Shown here: positions 1-8,498 of the stretch, piece by piece
Position numbering within the stretch: position 1 is the stretch's first letter
How the letters are laid out: every line of letters starts with the position of its first letter
Made by a program: the position numbers and the translations under genes
From: Nonlabens sp. YIK11
GTDB lineage: Bacteria; Bacteroidota; Bacteroidia; Flavobacteriales; Flavobacteriaceae
Length of the DNA: 64,000 nt
Direction: 5' to 3'
NCBI RefSeq assembly: GCF_001413925.1
Contig: NZ_LBMJ01000001.1
Coordinates: forward strand, 744,001-808,000
The notes under the pieces: generated by a model
What the model was told of the DNA's origin: nothing
The model's input: the letters and a program-made list of their open reading frames with translations, nothing else
Databases searched by the model: none

Positions 1-359
1 ACGAGGACGCACCAGAGCTGTATGCAATATTTGATCGCACGCAATTGATACGTGTGGTGACTAATCTGGTCAAAAACGCCATACAGGCAGCACATCCAGA
101 TCGTGATCCTAAAATTATTGTATCAGTAACTCATGATAAAAATAATATCTATCTCAAAGTAACCGATAATGGTACCGGCGTCTCGCCAGAAAATGAGTTC
201 AAGATCTTTGAGCCTAAGTTCACCACAAAGAATAGCGGTATGGGCTTGGGTCTTGCCATGGTCAAACAAATCGTAGAAAACTTCAATGGGAACATCACCA
301 TGCAAACGGATTATGGTTACGGCACGACCTTTACCGTTTGCCTGCCTAAAAGTAAATAG
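1..359 (+). CDS. Sensor histidine kinase, C-terminal fragment (HATPase domain)
   Basis: The reading frame is already open at base 3 and ends with TAG at 357-359, so this is the 3' end of a gene that starts before the window. The visible part is a GHKL ATP-binding domain. The N box reads NLVKNAIQA, the G1 box DNGTGV, the F box IFEPKFTT, and the G2 box GMGLGLAMVKQIV, followed by the usual final strands (GTTFTVCLP). This is the catalytic half of a two-component sensor kinase, of the NtrY-like kind common in Bacteroidota. The sensor, the dimerisation helix and the phosphoacceptor His lie outside the window, so the signal cannot be named. The gene runs in the same direction as the enoyl-CoA hydratase 130 bp downstream, which has its own promoter-like box. 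Confidence 0.9.
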   Translation, partial: EDAPELYAIFDRTQLIRVVTNLVKNAIQAAHPDRDPKIIVSVTHDKNNIYLKVTDNGTGVSPENEFKIFEPKFTTKNSGMGLGLAMVKQIVENFNGNITMQTDYGYGTTFTVCLPKSK

Positions 360-460
360 GTAAGTAACACGACAAGAAATCGTGTGGATTTCCTTAAAGC
401 AGCACTTAATCGCCTGCGATAAAGTCTCAAATCCCAAACACGGAACTCTCAAATTCTCTG

Positions 461-468
461 TATTTTTG
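461..468 (+). promoter_or_regulatory. Bacteroidota -7 box upstream of enoyl-CoA hydratase
   Basis: TATTTTTG matches the Bacteroidota -7 consensus TAnnTTTG and lies 22 bp before the ATG of the hydratase gene. No convincing TTG -33 element is seen at the usual distance, so the assignment is moderate. Confidence 0.45.
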
Positions 469-490
469 AGAAGAACCAAAATAGAACACC

Positions 491-1258
491 ATGAATAACA
501 TCATCGTTGATATAGAAAACAAGATTGCTACGATAACCATCAATAGGCCTAATAAACTCAATGCGCTCAATAAGGAAACTATTGAAGAATTGGGAACGGC
601 CTTCGGCGAGTTGGAAGAAAACGAAGATGTACGCGTCATTGTCATGACTGGATCTGGCGAGAAGGCTTTTGTTGCGGGTGCAGATATCTCTGAGTTTGCA
701 GATTTTGATGAGCTGGAAGGAAAAAAACTAGCCGGTAAAGGTCAGAACGATCTTTTTGATGTGATTGAAAATTGTTCCACTCCAGTAATTGCAGCCGTCA
801 ATGGCTTTGCTCTTGGTGGTGGACTAGAACTAGCCATGGCAGCGCATTTTAGAGTAGCCAGTGACAATGCGAGGCTAGGCTTGCCAGAAACCTCCTTAGG
901 CGTCATTCCTGGTTATGGAGGTACGCAGCGTTTGCCACAATTGGTTGGTAAAGGCCGTGCTATGGAAATGGTAATGACGGCAGGAATGATCGATGCCCAC
1001 CAGGCGTTGACGTACGGTCTGGTCAATCATGTGGTCTCGCAGGAAGAACTATTAGACTTTACCTATGGCATCGCCAAAAAAATCATGCGCAACAGCCCTA
1101 TGGCCATTGCCGCGGCCATTGATGCGATTAACGCCGGCTTTGTCGATGGCACTGATGGCTATCAGGTAGAGATCGACAATTTTGGGAGCTGCTTTGGGAC
1201 TGATGAATTTGTGGAAGGAACCACAGCCTTTTTGGAAAAGCGTAAAGCGGAGTTTTAG
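491..1258 (+). CDS. Enoyl-CoA hydratase/isomerase (crotonase family)
   Basis: This 255-aa protein has the normal length of a crotonase. The N-terminal strand motif INRPNKLNALN, the first oxyanion-hole region (KAFVAGADISEF), the second one (AAVNGFALGGGLELAMA) and the catalytic region LPETSLGVIPGYGGTQRLP are all present. The Glu of the PETSLG segment and the Glu of GGGLELA are the two acids expected for hydratase activity. It should hydrate trans-2-enoyl-CoA in fatty-acid or amino-acid degradation, in the cytoplasm. The ATG at 491 is preceded by a TAnnTTTG box. It is followed immediately by a composite palindromic repeat at 1261-1296 and faces the convergent metal-transport operon. Substrate chain length cannot be told from sequence. 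Confidence 0.93.
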   Translation: MNNIIVDIENKIATITINRPNKLNALNKETIEELGTAFGELEENEDVRVIVMTGSGEKAFVAGADISEFADFDELEGKKLAGKGQNDLFDVIENCSTPVIAAVNGFALGGGLELAMAAHFRVASDNARLGLPETSLGVIPGYGGTQRLPQLVGKGRAMEMVMTAGMIDAHQALTYGLVNHVVSQEELLDFTYGIAKKIMRNSPMAIAAAIDAINAGFVDGTDGYQVEIDNFGSCFGTDEFVEGTTAFLEKRKAEF

Positions 1259-1260
1259 TT

Positions 1261-1296
1261 CGCTTTCCTGTCTGCCGACAGGCAGGCGCGAAAGCG
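1261..1296. repeat. Composite palindrome: 16-mer split by a 20-bp insert (copy 1)
   Basis: The element is CGCTTTC, then the 20-bp insert CTGTCTGCCGACAGGCAGGC, then GCGAAAGCG. Removing the insert restores exactly CGCTTTCGCGAAAGCG, the 16-bp palindrome spread through this genome. The insert has its own inverted repeat (CCTGTC/GACAGG). It starts two bases after the hydratase stop and lies between two convergent genes, so it may also act as a terminator hairpin. An identical copy lies at 37712-37747. Confidence 0.85.
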
Positions 1297-1305
1297 AAAC
1301 ATCCA

Positions 1306-2463
1306 TCAACCCCTAAATAAGAAAAAATCGTCCTTCATATCTTCGATCTTCTCATCCTTGTTGGTGATGATGTATTCAAGAGCTTTTTCGGTAAATTCCA
1401 AGCCTTTTTTTGTTAAGGAGACCACCTGATTTTCTATGGTGATCATATTATTTTGTTCGGCGAGATCGAGTACCGATTTTGCTTTTACTTTGCGCCAATT
1501 GATGTGTTCTTGCAAATGTGAGACATGGCGCTCTTCCAGGCTATCATGATTATTAAGGTGCAATAGGAACGTCAATAGTGAAACTTCTTTGCGCTGTCTG
1601 TTTTGACGTAATAGTATGGCGATCAATCCTTTACTCGGTGCAAACAGATAAATCGCAAAGAATAATATTCCCAAAACCGTGGTGATGGAGCCAGAAATAG
1701 ACGCGTCCAGCCATTTTGCAAACCAATAACCACCGATGGCACTACCAACGCCAAAAAGCAAAGACAACCACAGCATCTTTTTTAAATCTGTGGTCAACAA
1801 ATAGGCCGCAGCGGCTGGTGTGATCATCAAGGCGACCACTAGGATCGCGCCTACCGCATCAAAGGCGGCAACGGTAGTGACAGAGGCCACACTCATCAAA
1901 CCATAATGTAACACCACCGGTGAGAATCCTAGTGCCGATGAAAGTCCTATGTCAAAGGTGCTCAGCTTCAATTCTTTGTAGAAGGCGAGTAAGAGTCCAA
2001 CAGTAATCACCAAAATCGTTGAGATAACCCATAGAGCCTTGGGTCCTGCATCTGTTCCGCCTATGTAAAGTCTATCAAACGGTGCAAAAGCCAATTCACC
2101 CAACAATACGGCATCTACATCCAGGTGAACGTCATTGGCGTTTTGGGCGATAAGAATCACACCAATGCTAAACAGCGCTGGAAAAACGAGGCCAATAGCG
2201 GTGTCCTCTTTAACCAGTCCAGTTTTTTGAATCATTTCTACCAGTACAACGGTAATGATACCGCTCACAGCTGCCAAAAGGATCAGCCACGGTGAGGCAA
2301 GATCTTGCGTGATCATGAACCCAATTACGATTCCCGGTAAGATCGAGTGACTTATCGCATCGCTTATCAATGCCATTTTACGCAACACCAGAAAAACTCC
2401 TGGAATCGCACAGGCAGCAGCGGTAACTGCAGCGATAAGCTGTATTTCTATCGAAGGGTTCAT
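1306..2463 (-). CDS. Metal ABC transporter permease (ABC-3 family) with C-terminal winged-helix-like tail
   Basis: Residues about 1-285 form the multi-helix permease of the ABC-3 (ZnuB/MntB/TroCD) family, with the typical early segment VFLVLRKMALISDAISHSILPGI and the later VGAILVVALMITPAAAAYLL. After the last helix come about 100 cytoplasmic residues. These look like a DtxR-type winged helix: a helix pair near SVLDLAEQNNMITI, then a wing/helix VSLTKKGLEFTEKAL. The protein should carry Mn, Zn or Fe across the inner membrane together with the other permease, the ATPase and the binding lipoprotein of this operon. Its ATG overlaps the TGA of the preceding permease gene (ATGA), which implies coupled translation. 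It is the last gene of the operon. The tail recalls the chlamydial YtgCR permease-repressor fusion; a function in DNA binding is only an inference. Confidence 0.9.
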   Translation of the reverse strand: MNPSIEIQLIAAVTAAACAIPGVFLVLRKMALISDAISHSILPGIVIGFMITQDLASPWLILLAAVSGIITVVLVEMIQKTGLVKEDTAIGLVFPALFSIGVILIAQNANDVHLDVDAVLLGELAFAPFDRLYIGGTDAGPKALWVISTILVITVGLLLAFYKELKLSTFDIGLSSALGFSPVVLHYGLMSVASVTTVAAFDAVGAILVVALMITPAAAAYLLTTDLKKMLWLSLLFGVGSAIGGYWFAKWLDASISGSITTVLGILFFAIYLFAPSKGLIAILLRQNRQRKEVSLLTFLLHLNNHDSLEERHVSHLQEHINWRKVKAKSVLDLAEQNNMITIENQVVSLTKKGLEFTEKALEYIITNKDEKIEDMKDDFFLFRG

Positions 2464-3572
2464 GATTCTGGAAGATTAGTATTGTACAAATTGGATGCGG
2501 TTTCAAAACCAGAATGGGTCATTGACCATTGATTTCCATTAATTTCTATCCAGTGTTTATGTTCCAGTTGTGACAAGGTGTTTCTAGTAAACCCTTGGAA
2601 ATTGTTCAGGATTTTAATGGCGTGTGGTCTGGAAATATCATCGTGCTTGCGTACGATGGTATACATGAAATAGAGTGTTTTTTGCAGTTCGAGTTCGCGG
2701 CGGTTGCGTAACAGGCGCAGTTGTTTAAAGAGAATCCCACGACCTGGCGAGAAGATGAATGAAACTGCCACAAATACAGCGGCCACCAAAACTATAACCG
2801 GACCCGTAGAGAGATTGGGCTGACTCGCGCTTATAGCCGTTCCAAATACTCCTGAAAACATACCGAAAATCGCCGCCAGCAAGACCATAACGCTTAAACT
2901 GTTGGTCCACTGTCGCGCTGCCGCCGCTGGCGCCAGCAACATTGCACTCATCAAAACCACACCAACGGTTTGAAGACCGATAACGATCGCCAGCACGATA
3001 AAGAAACTAATCAGGCCATCAATAAACTTGGTATTGAATCCTAAGGTCATGGCGTAGTTCTTATCAAACAAAAGCAATTTAAATTCCTTCCAAAACAGCA
3101 ACATTACGATCAAACTAACGCCCGTGACGACCGACATCAACATCACATCACTTTCTACTAAAGTTGCTGCCTGTCCAAACAGATATTTATCCAGTCCAGC
3201 TTGATTGGCATTGGGTTGCTTTTGAATATAGGTCAGCAATAACATTCCAAAACCGAAGAACAAGCTCAAAATCAAGCCTAGAGCCGTGTCGGTTTTTAAA
3301 TGAGTTTTTGTAGTGATCCCACGAATCCACCAAGTACCTACCAGTCCACTCACTAGAGCACCTAGCAAGAGCACATTTGAATCCTTGGCACCTGTAATTA
3401 AAAAGGCAATAGCGATACCTGGCAAAGCGGCATGAGAGATGGCATCACCTAATAGACTTTGCTTGCGCAACACGGCAAAACTTCCCAGCATACCACATAT
3501 AGCACCCAGCACGGCCGTTCCCAGCGTGATGGTGCGTAGTGTATAGTCCGTGAAGTATTGTGTGATATCCAC
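2460..3572 (-). CDS. Metal ABC transporter permease (ABC-3 family), second subunit, GTG start
   Basis: This 370-aa permease is a paralogue of the next gene in the operon. It has the family segment FAVLRKQSLLGDAISHAALPG near the N terminus and VGVVLMSAMLLAPAAAARQ later. The two permeases probably form a heterodimeric channel. From about residue 285 a soluble tail follows, with a pattern like a winged helix (TRNTLSQLEHKHWIEI, then WSMTHSGFETASNL). The start is GTG at 3572, chosen because it overlaps the TAG stop of the small membrane protein upstream by one base and gives the natural N terminus MDITQYFTDY. Its own TGA overlaps the ATG of the next permease. Metal specificity is not decided by the sequence. 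Confidence 0.9.
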   Translation of the reverse strand: MDITQYFTDYTLRTITLGTAVLGAICGMLGSFAVLRKQSLLGDAISHAALPGIAIAFLITGAKDSNVLLLGALVSGLVGTWWIRGITTKTHLKTDTALGLILSLFFGFGMLLLTYIQKQPNANQAGLDKYLFGQAATLVESDVMLMSVVTGVSLIVMLLFWKEFKLLLFDKNYAMTLGFNTKFIDGLISFFIVLAIVIGLQTVGVVLMSAMLLAPAAAARQWTNSLSVMVLLAAIFGMFSGVFGTAISASQPNLSTGPVIVLVAAVFVAVSFIFSPGRGILFKQLRLLRNRRELELQKTLYFMYTIVRKHDDISRPHAIKILNNFQGFTRNTLSQLEHKHWIEINGNQWSMTHSGFETASNLYNTNLPES

Positions 3573-3883
3573 TATGATTTTTTATTTCTTACTCTGATTA
3601 TTATTCTAAAAAAATGATAAACTAAGTAAATGGTAACATGAGAAAATGCAAATGACAATCCCATGATAAAAACAAAAAAAGCTCCTGGACCGGTTATAGC
3701 TTCTTCATTGCTGAACACTTTAACCATTACGGCAAAGTATAGGAAGTATACAAGTGCATGAATTTTATATTCTAGCTTTGATCCACCGTAGATATATCCT
3801 AGCAAAATAAGAACAGGAATAAGCATATAACAGAAATACAAAAACAGAAAATAAACTGGGAAAATAAATTCTAAGAACGTCAT
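3572..3883 (-). CDS. Small integral membrane protein in metal-transport operon
   Basis: This 103-aa protein is very hydrophobic, with about three membrane segments (residues about 8-32, 42-60 and 66-95) and a short basic tail ([11 protein letters not shown]). I do not recognise the family. Its ATG overlaps the TGA of the ATPase gene (ATGA), and its TAG overlaps the GTG of the first permease by one base, so it is translationally coupled on both sides and is very likely expressed. TroABCD/MntABC operons are normally described without such a gene. It may be an accessory subunit or an unrelated insertion kept in frame. Confidence 0.75.
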   Translation of the reverse strand: MTFLEFIFPVYFLFLYFCYMLIPVLILLGYIYGGSKLEYKIHALVYFLYFAVMVKVFSNEEAITGPGAFFVFIMGLSFAFSHVTIYLVYHFFRIIIRVRNKKS

Positions 3884-4617
3884 TGCTGCACCGCTACTTT
3901 ATAATTGATACCGTATGTTTTCGTCAAATTATCATCATTGAAAATATCCTTGACAGGTCCGGTCGCGATATGCTTCACGTTGAGGAATGTTACCCAATCA
4001 AAATATTCTGGTACGGTTTGCAGATCGTGGTGCACGACAATCACGGTTTTTCCTGCCTTTCTCAACTCCTTCAAAATGTTAATGATGGCAATCTCTGTCG
4101 TAGCATCAACACCTTGAAAAGGCTCGTCCATAAAATAAATGGCAGCATTTTGAACCAAAGCTCTTGCCAAGAAAATGCGTTGTTGCTGCCCACCAGAAAG
4201 CTGACTTATCTGCCTGCTTTTGAAAGTCAGCATACCTACTTTTTCCAGTGCCTCTAGGGATTGTTTCTTTTCTTTGGCGCCAGGTCGTTTGATCCAGCCC
4301 AGCGAGCCGTAGGTTCCCATCATAACCACATCCAGTGCCGTGGTTGGGAAATCCCAATCCACGCTACCTTTTTGTGGTACATAAGCGACTTTATCGCGTT
4401 GTTTTGCGTATGGCTTTCCATAAATAGCGACAGATCCCGCAATGGGATCGATGATGCCTAAAATGGACTTGATCAACGTGGATTTTCCCGCGCCATTAGG
4501 TCCTACAATAGCCATCAATACACCTTCTGGAATGGAAAGGTCGATGTCCCAAAGCACTGGTTTGTAATTGTAGGCGACGGTTAGATCGTCTACCGCAACT
4601 GCGATTTTATCTTCCAT
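3880..4617 (-). CDS. Metal ABC transporter ATP-binding protein
   Basis: This 245-aa protein is a complete ABC nucleotide-binding domain. Walker A is GPNGAGKST (residues about 39-47), the Q loop lies in VAYVPQK, the signature is LSGGQQQRI, Walker B is AAIYFMDEP, and the switch His is in VIVVHHDL. It resembles the MntB/TroB/ZnuC ATPases of the ABC-3 transporters and powers import through the two permeases downstream. The start codon overlaps the stop of the binding-protein gene by one base, and the end overlaps the small membrane protein gene (ATGA). Confidence 0.94.
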   Translation of the reverse strand: MEDKIAVAVDDLTVAYNYKPVLWDIDLSIPEGVLMAIVGPNGAGKSTLIKSILGIIDPIAGSVAIYGKPYAKQRDKVAYVPQKGSVDWDFPTTALDVVMMGTYGSLGWIKRPGAKEKKQSLEALEKVGMLTFKSRQISQLSGGQQQRIFLARALVQNAAIYFMDEPFQGVDATTEIAIINILKELRKAGKTVIVVHHDLQTVPEYFDWVTFLNVKHIATGPVKDIFNDDNLTKTYGINYKVAVQQ

Positions 4618-5522
4618 TACTTTAAGGCGTTAACTATGGTTTCTACATTGTGTTGGTACATTCCCACATAAGTACCTTCTGCAGTTCCTGCGCTGCCTAG
4701 CGCATCGCTGTACAATTCACCGCCTATGCTTACCTCATGGTTTTGGGCTTTTACAGCGGCTTGCAAGGCCTCAACTGTACGTCGCGGTACGCTACTTTCT
4801 ATAAAAACGGCTTTTACTTTATTATCGATGATAAATTGAGTGATGCGCTGTACATCCTGCACACCAGCTTCTGTAGCGGTTGAGATGCCTTGCAACCCCA
4901 CGACCTCAAAGTCAAACGACCTACCGAAATAATTAAAGGCATCATGCGCAGTAACCAAAATACGTTTGTCTTGAGGTAACTCATTGATTTTGGCAGTAAG
5001 CTCTGTTTTTAATTGCTGGATCTTTTCAAGGTACGCATCACGGTTAGCGACATAATAATCGGCGTTTTCTGGGTCTGCTTTTGATAGCTGCTGGCTGACA
5101 TATGCGGTCATCGTTGCCCAATAATCCACATCAAACCAAATGTGAGGATCGTAATTGCTGGCAAAATACTCGCTACCTATCAAAGTCTTTTTGTCCAGCG
5201 CATCGCTTATGGCGATCGTATTCTTTCCCTGTGAAGCCATTTGCTCAAAAACCTCTACCAGCTTTCCTTCCAGGTGCAGGCCGCTGTAAAAAATGATGTC
5301 TGCATTAAATAGTTTGGAAACATCGCCTTCGCTCGCCTTGTACAAATGTGGATCCACGCCACTACCCATCAATCCTTGTACGTTTACTTTATCACCACCT
5401 ATGTTTTCTACCATATCAGTAATCATGGTGGTGGTGGTCACGATGTTAAGTTTTCCATTGCTCTCTTTGTTGGCACATGAGGCAAGGAATATGGCTATTA
5501 TTATATAAATCGAATTTTTCAT
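4617..5522 (-). CDS. Metal-binding lipoprotein of an ABC importer (TroA/MntA-like, cluster A-I)
   Basis: This 301-aa protein begins with a lipoprotein signal ([11 protein letters not shown]), so it is anchored in the membrane through Cys 16. The four ligands of the cluster A-I metal-binding proteins are visible: His in GVDPHLYK, His in YDPHIWFD, Glu in VFIESSVP and Asp in [10 protein letters not shown] short linker replaces the long His-rich loop of ZnuA-type zinc binders. The C terminus ([18 protein letters not shown]) is like the Mn/Fe binders MntA/PsaA/TroA. The DtxR-type regulator at the head of the operon also favours manganese or iron, but zinc cannot be excluded. Confidence 0.92.
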   Translation of the reverse strand: MKNSIYIIIAIFLASCANKESNGKLNIVTTTTMITDMVENIGGDKVNVQGLMGSGVDPHLYKASEGDVSKLFNADIIFYSGLHLEGKLVEVFEQMASQGKNTIAISDALDKKTLIGSEYFASNYDPHIWFDVDYWATMTAYVSQQLSKADPENADYYVANRDAYLEKIQQLKTELTAKINELPQDKRILVTAHDAFNYFGRSFDFEVVGLQGISTATEAGVQDVQRITQFIIDNKVKAVFIESSVPRRTVEALQAAVKAQNHEVSIGGELYSDALGSAGTAEGTYVGMYQHNVETIVNALK

Positions 5523-5526
5523 AAAG

Positions 5527-6270
5527 CTAGATAATGGTGTAGGTAAGTCGCACGCTCGCGAGTATGGTCTGGTTGTTATTCAAGCCACGGCCAGCATTCA
5601 AGTCCAACTGTATGGTAGGCTTAAAAAAATGGCTGATGCCTATATCAAAATAATGCATTGCGACACTGTCTTTAGGGAACTCGCCATAGACCTCAGTGTT
5701 CAAACCCCATTTTTCAAATGGCAACCAGTTGTGTGCAAGTATGTATAAGGGTAAAATATCCCTTGAATCGCCACCGGTAGCCGCTCCAATGTTTGCAAGC
5801 AACGCATGTTGATCATTAAGTTGATGCAGCCCCAACAGCCACAAATCGTAACCTAAATAATCAGGTTTGTTATCGCTGCTGGCAGTAAGCGGCAGAAACA
5901 CATGACTCATGACCGAAACCTCTGGAAATGCTTCGGTTTGCTGTATGAATCTATATTTAGCACCTACTTGTAAAGGAGTTGTCCCTTGCAACCGGTCATT
6001 AATGAGCAGGCCATTCTCACGTGTTTCAGACGAGGTTATATCGATCCCTAATCTAAGTTCTAGGTTAGGCACGATGCCGTAAAGTAATAAGGTATTGTTG
6101 TAGGCGATCTCGCTTTCGCGAAAGCGTAACTCACGACTTTCTGTATAAATAGTGGCGATCTGTGCTTGAAACTCGCCAGGATTCATCGTCGTTGCGGGCT
6201 CTACCACTTCCTGGCCATAAATGAAGTTGACCAAAAAAGATAACATGATGTAGAGCAGTGGTCGCATCAT
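5527..6270 (-). CDS. Outer-membrane beta-barrel protein (MetA_deg/transporter-like)
   Basis: This 247-aa protein has a signal peptide (cleavage probably after IYG, before QEVVEP) and then alternating short beta strands ending in an aromatic/hydrophobic C terminus (SVRLTYTII), as in outer-membrane barrels. It resembles the 'putative MetA-pathway of phenol degradation' barrels often found next to metal transporters. Its place between the DtxR-like regulator and the binding lipoprotein suggests an outer-membrane role in the same metal uptake. The 16-bp palindrome lies inside it at 6111-6126 and is read as RFRES. Its start overlaps the end of the regulator gene (ATG at 6270; a second ATG at 6267). 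Confidence 0.75.
   Translation of the reverse strand: MMRPLLYIMLSFLVNFIYGQEVVEPATTMNPGEFQAQIATIYTESRELRFRESEIAYNNTLLLYGIVPNLELRLGIDITSSETRENGLLINDRLQGTTPLQVGAKYRFIQQTEAFPEVSVMSHVFLPLTASSDNKPDYLGYDLWLLGLHQLNDQHALLANIGAATGGDSRDILPLYILAHNWLPFEKWGLNTEVYGEFPKDSVAMHYFDIGISHFFKPTIQLDLNAGRGLNNNQTILASVRLTYTII
6111..6126. repeat. 16-bp palindrome CGCTTTCGCGAAAGCG (coding, read as RFRES)
   Basis: Exact copy within the beta-barrel gene on the minus strand. The reading frame used here gives RFRES and not the AFAKA frame used in signal peptides. Confidence 0.95.
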
Positions 6271-6920
6271 GTTGTTTTTAAATAGATATTGCTGGCGATG
6301 CTTTCTGAAATGTGCAGCGTTTTATGGTCGGTTTTAATAAGAAACGACCCGTCAAATTCCTCACGCTCCAAAACCTCTACCTTGCTACCTAGCTCTATCT
6401 GGTGTTTGTCCAGATACTTTAGAAACTTGCGAGAAGTGTCTACAACACCAGTGATAACGCCATGATCGCCCTTAGCAAGTTGGGCCAAAGGAACTTGCTG
6501 CACCTCTTCATAATTCCCATCACGGTCTGGAATAGGGTCGCCATGCGGATCTTTCCTGGGAAAGCCTAAATGTTTGTCCAACTCATCAATGAGTTTGCGG
6601 GATTGTATATGCTCCAGCTGTTCTGCCACGTCATGAACCTCGTCCCAGTTAAAACCTAGTTTTTCTACCAGAAACACTTCCCACAACCGGTGCTTGCGCA
6701 CAATCTGGTTAGCATGATCCATTCCCAGTTTTGTGAGCCTGGAACCTTTGTAGGGAATGTATTCGGCAAGATTTTTATCTGCTAGTCTTTTGAGCATATC
6801 TGTAACAGATGAGGCTTTGGTATTCATCTGTCCCGCAATTTCATTAGTAGATACCAGCGCATCGCCCTGCTGCAGGTGATTTATGGCTTTGATATAGTTC
6901 TCTTCTGATACTGAGTGCAT
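6267..6920 (-). CDS. DtxR/MntR-family metal-dependent transcriptional regulator
   Basis: This 217-aa protein has the DtxR layout. An N-terminal winged helix (SEENYIKAINHLQQ... MNTKASSVTDMLKRLADKNLAEY, then KGSRLTKLGM) is followed by a dimerisation/metal region (LWEVFLVEKLGFNWDEVHDVAEQLEHI) with the Glu and His ligands. A C-terminal FeoA/SH3-like domain starts near GDHGVITGVV. I chose the ATG at 6920 over the upstream in-frame ATG at 6989 because a TAnnTTTG promoter box (6925-6932, minus strand) lies between them and the family starts with this motif. It should repress the downstream metal operon when metal is plentiful. An operator candidate is at 6961-6980. Confidence 0.93.
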   Translation of the reverse strand: MHSVSEENYIKAINHLQQGDALVSTNEIAGQMNTKASSVTDMLKRLADKNLAEYIPYKGSRLTKLGMDHANQIVRKHRLWEVFLVEKLGFNWDEVHDVAEQLEHIQSRKLIDELDKHLGFPRKDPHGDPIPDRDGNYEEVQQVPLAQLAKGDHGVITGVVDTSRKFLKYLDKHQIELGSKVEVLEREEFDGSFLIKTDHKTLHISESIASNIYLKTT

Positions 6921-6924
6921 GCGG

Positions 6925-6932
6925 CAAAGGTA
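6925..6932 (-). promoter_or_regulatory. -7 box of the metal operon
   Basis: On the minus strand the sequence is TACCTTTG, a match to TAnnTTTG. It sits 5 bp before the chosen ATG of the regulator, which implies a very short leader or leaderless transcript, or a start slightly further inside. No clear TTG -33 element. Confidence 0.5.
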
Positions 6933-6960
6933 AATTATTAATTTGAACGGTAAAAATATA

Positions 6961-6980
6961 TTTTTAGTCTTGTCTAAAAA
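6961..6980. promoter_or_regulatory. Candidate DtxR/MntR operator (inverted repeat)
   Basis: TTTTTAGTCTTGTCTAAAAA has 7-bp perfect arms TTTTTAG/CTAAAAA around a 6-bp centre. AT-rich arms with TTAG...CTAA are typical of DtxR/MntR-type boxes. It lies about 28 bp upstream of the -7 box of the operon that begins with a DtxR-family gene, where the -33 region would be, fitting autoregulation by blocking RNA polymerase. Confidence 0.6.
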
Positions 6981-6988
6981 CAGAGGCA

Positions 6989-7021
6989 AATAAAAACCTT
7001 AATCATTAATCGATTAAGGTT
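6989..7021 (-). terminator. Rho-independent terminator after the DjlA-like gene
   Basis: Perfect 10-bp arms AACCTTAATC and GATTAAGGTT with a 7-nt loop; on the minus strand the stem is followed by a short T run (TTTTTA). It lies 22 bp after the end of the J-domain gene and separates it from the metal operon. Confidence 0.8.
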
Positions 7022-7042
7022 GTAGTGATTAGCCATTAAGAT

Positions 7043-7750
7043 TTACACCATTCCGCGTTCTTTCTGGATGGTTTCATAGGCTTCCTGCACCTTGCGGAAT
7101 TTTTCCTCGGCGCCTTTTTTGTAAGCCTCGTCCATATCAATAAGTTTGTCTGGATGGTATTTTTTAGCCATGGTACGGTAAGCCTTTTTCACTTCATGAT
7201 CTGGCACAGATTTGTCGATCTCAAGGATTTTGTAGGCGTTGTCCTGATCCTTGACAAACATGGCCTTGATGGAGATAAAATCACGCTGAGTCAATCTCAG
7301 ATAACCAGCAATTTGCTGTAGCATGTTCACTTCTGGAGAGCTTACATGACCATCTGCTTGCGCGATACCAAATAGAAAATGCAGAATCTGCAACCTGGAC
7401 TCATATCGGGTTCTGGCATTGAGGTATTGACAAACTCTAGCAGGATTGATCTCCCTTTTTTTTACGACCTCATTGAATACCTTGAAAATCGCATTAGCGC
7501 GATCTTTACCATAGCTGCTTACAAAATACTGTTGTACGTACTGTATCTCATTTTGCGTGACCTTGCCATCAGCCTTCATGACGATGGACGAAAGTGTCAA
7601 CAAGTGCAGCTCAAAATCTTCTGGACTTACTGTGGTAGAGCGCTGCTGGAATGGTGCTCCAGTGCGCTGGGTTGTGGTGGAACTATTTACAAATAGCGAG
7701 TACAACCATCGCAATACCAAGAAAAGAAAAATATAACCGAAAAAGCTCAT
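7043..7750 (-). CDS. DjlA-like membrane J-domain protein with TerB-like domain
   Basis: This 235-aa protein has one N-terminal membrane helix (GYIFLFLVLRWLYSLFV), a TerB-like helical domain (residues about 40-160: LLTLSSIVMKADGKVTQNEI and FGIAQADGHVSSPEV, both acidic metal-site-like motifs), and a C-terminal J domain. The J domain has the invariant HPD in KKYHPDKL at about residue 201. This is the architecture of DjlA, which recruits DnaK at the inner membrane. It has its own terminator downstream and no operon partner. Confidence 0.88.
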   Translation of the reverse strand: MSFFGYIFLFLVLRWLYSLFVNSSTTTQRTGAPFQQRSTTVSPEDFELHLLTLSSIVMKADGKVTQNEIQYVQQYFVSSYGKDRANAIFKVFNEVVKKREINPARVCQYLNARTRYESRLQILHFLFGIAQADGHVSSPEVNMLQQIAGYLRLTQRDFISIKAMFVKDQDNAYKILEIDKSVPDHEVKKAYRTMAKKYHPDKLIDMDEAYKKGAEEKFRKVQEAYETIQKERGMV

Positions 7751-7814
7751 GGATACAATTAGCCCGCAAAAATAAGGAATACACTAACGGCTTTCAACGC
7801 TTTGTAAAATGTTC

Positions 7815-8498
7815 TTATTCCTCAACTTGATAACTCTCCTTAAGCACATAAATATCCTCAATGAGTGCTTTGATATCTTCTTCATCAGTACCGTCATAGG
7901 AACGACCACGTAGGCGACCTTCTTTGTCCACCAGCAAGAAATTCTCTGTGTGGATCATGGCGTTCTCGCCGCCATATTTATTCTTTTTGGCAGCTAGGTA
8001 GGATTTTCTTGCCAGATCATAGATCTGTTTGCGATCGCCTGTGACTAGGTTCCATTTGGCATCGATCACACCTTTGCGATCTGCGTATTCTCTTAAGACC
8101 TGGACACTATCAATCTCTGGAGTAACACTGTGCGAGAGTAACAGCACCTCTGGATCATTTTTAAATTCTTCCTGCAGCATCGTCATATTTTTGGTCATCA
8201 CGGGACAAATGCTGGGACATGTGGTAAAGAAGAAATCGGCTACGTAGATTTTGTTTTGATAATCTGCCTGGGTAATCGTGTCTCCATTTTGATTGATCAA
8301 CTCAAACGGAGCAATTTTGTGGTATTTCTTAACAAAAAGCATGCTGTCGTCCACTAATGAAGGATCAAACTGGTCTGGTTGTAGCACGGCAAGCTGGCGA
8401 TCTGGAGTGAGCGCATATTGAAATGCCGCCAAAATCCCACCACAAAGCACCACCATAAAAAGGATGCGCCACTTGTTATGTATCAAAAATTCTTTCAT
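7815..8498 (-). CDS. SCO1/SenC-family copper chaperone-like protein
   Basis: This 227-aa protein has an N-terminal membrane anchor (WRILFMVVLCGGILAAFQYA) and a thioredoxin-fold SCO domain. The copper-binding CxxxC is in FFFTTCPSICPVM, and the distal His is probably in ENAMIHTENFLLVD. SCO proteins deliver copper to the CuA site of cytochrome c oxidase, or act as periplasmic thiol reductases. No oxidase genes are nearby, so the role follows the family. Confidence 0.9.
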   Translation of the reverse strand: MKEFLIHNKWRILFMVVLCGGILAAFQYALTPDRQLAVLQPDQFDPSLVDDSMLFVKKYHKIAPFELINQNGDTITQADYQNKIYVADFFFTTCPSICPVMTKNMTMLQEEFKNDPEVLLLSHSVTPEIDSVQVLREYADRKGVIDAKWNLVTGDRKQIYDLARKSYLAAKKNKYGGENAMIHTENFLLVDKEGRLRGRSYDGTDEEDIKALIEDIYVLKESYQVEE

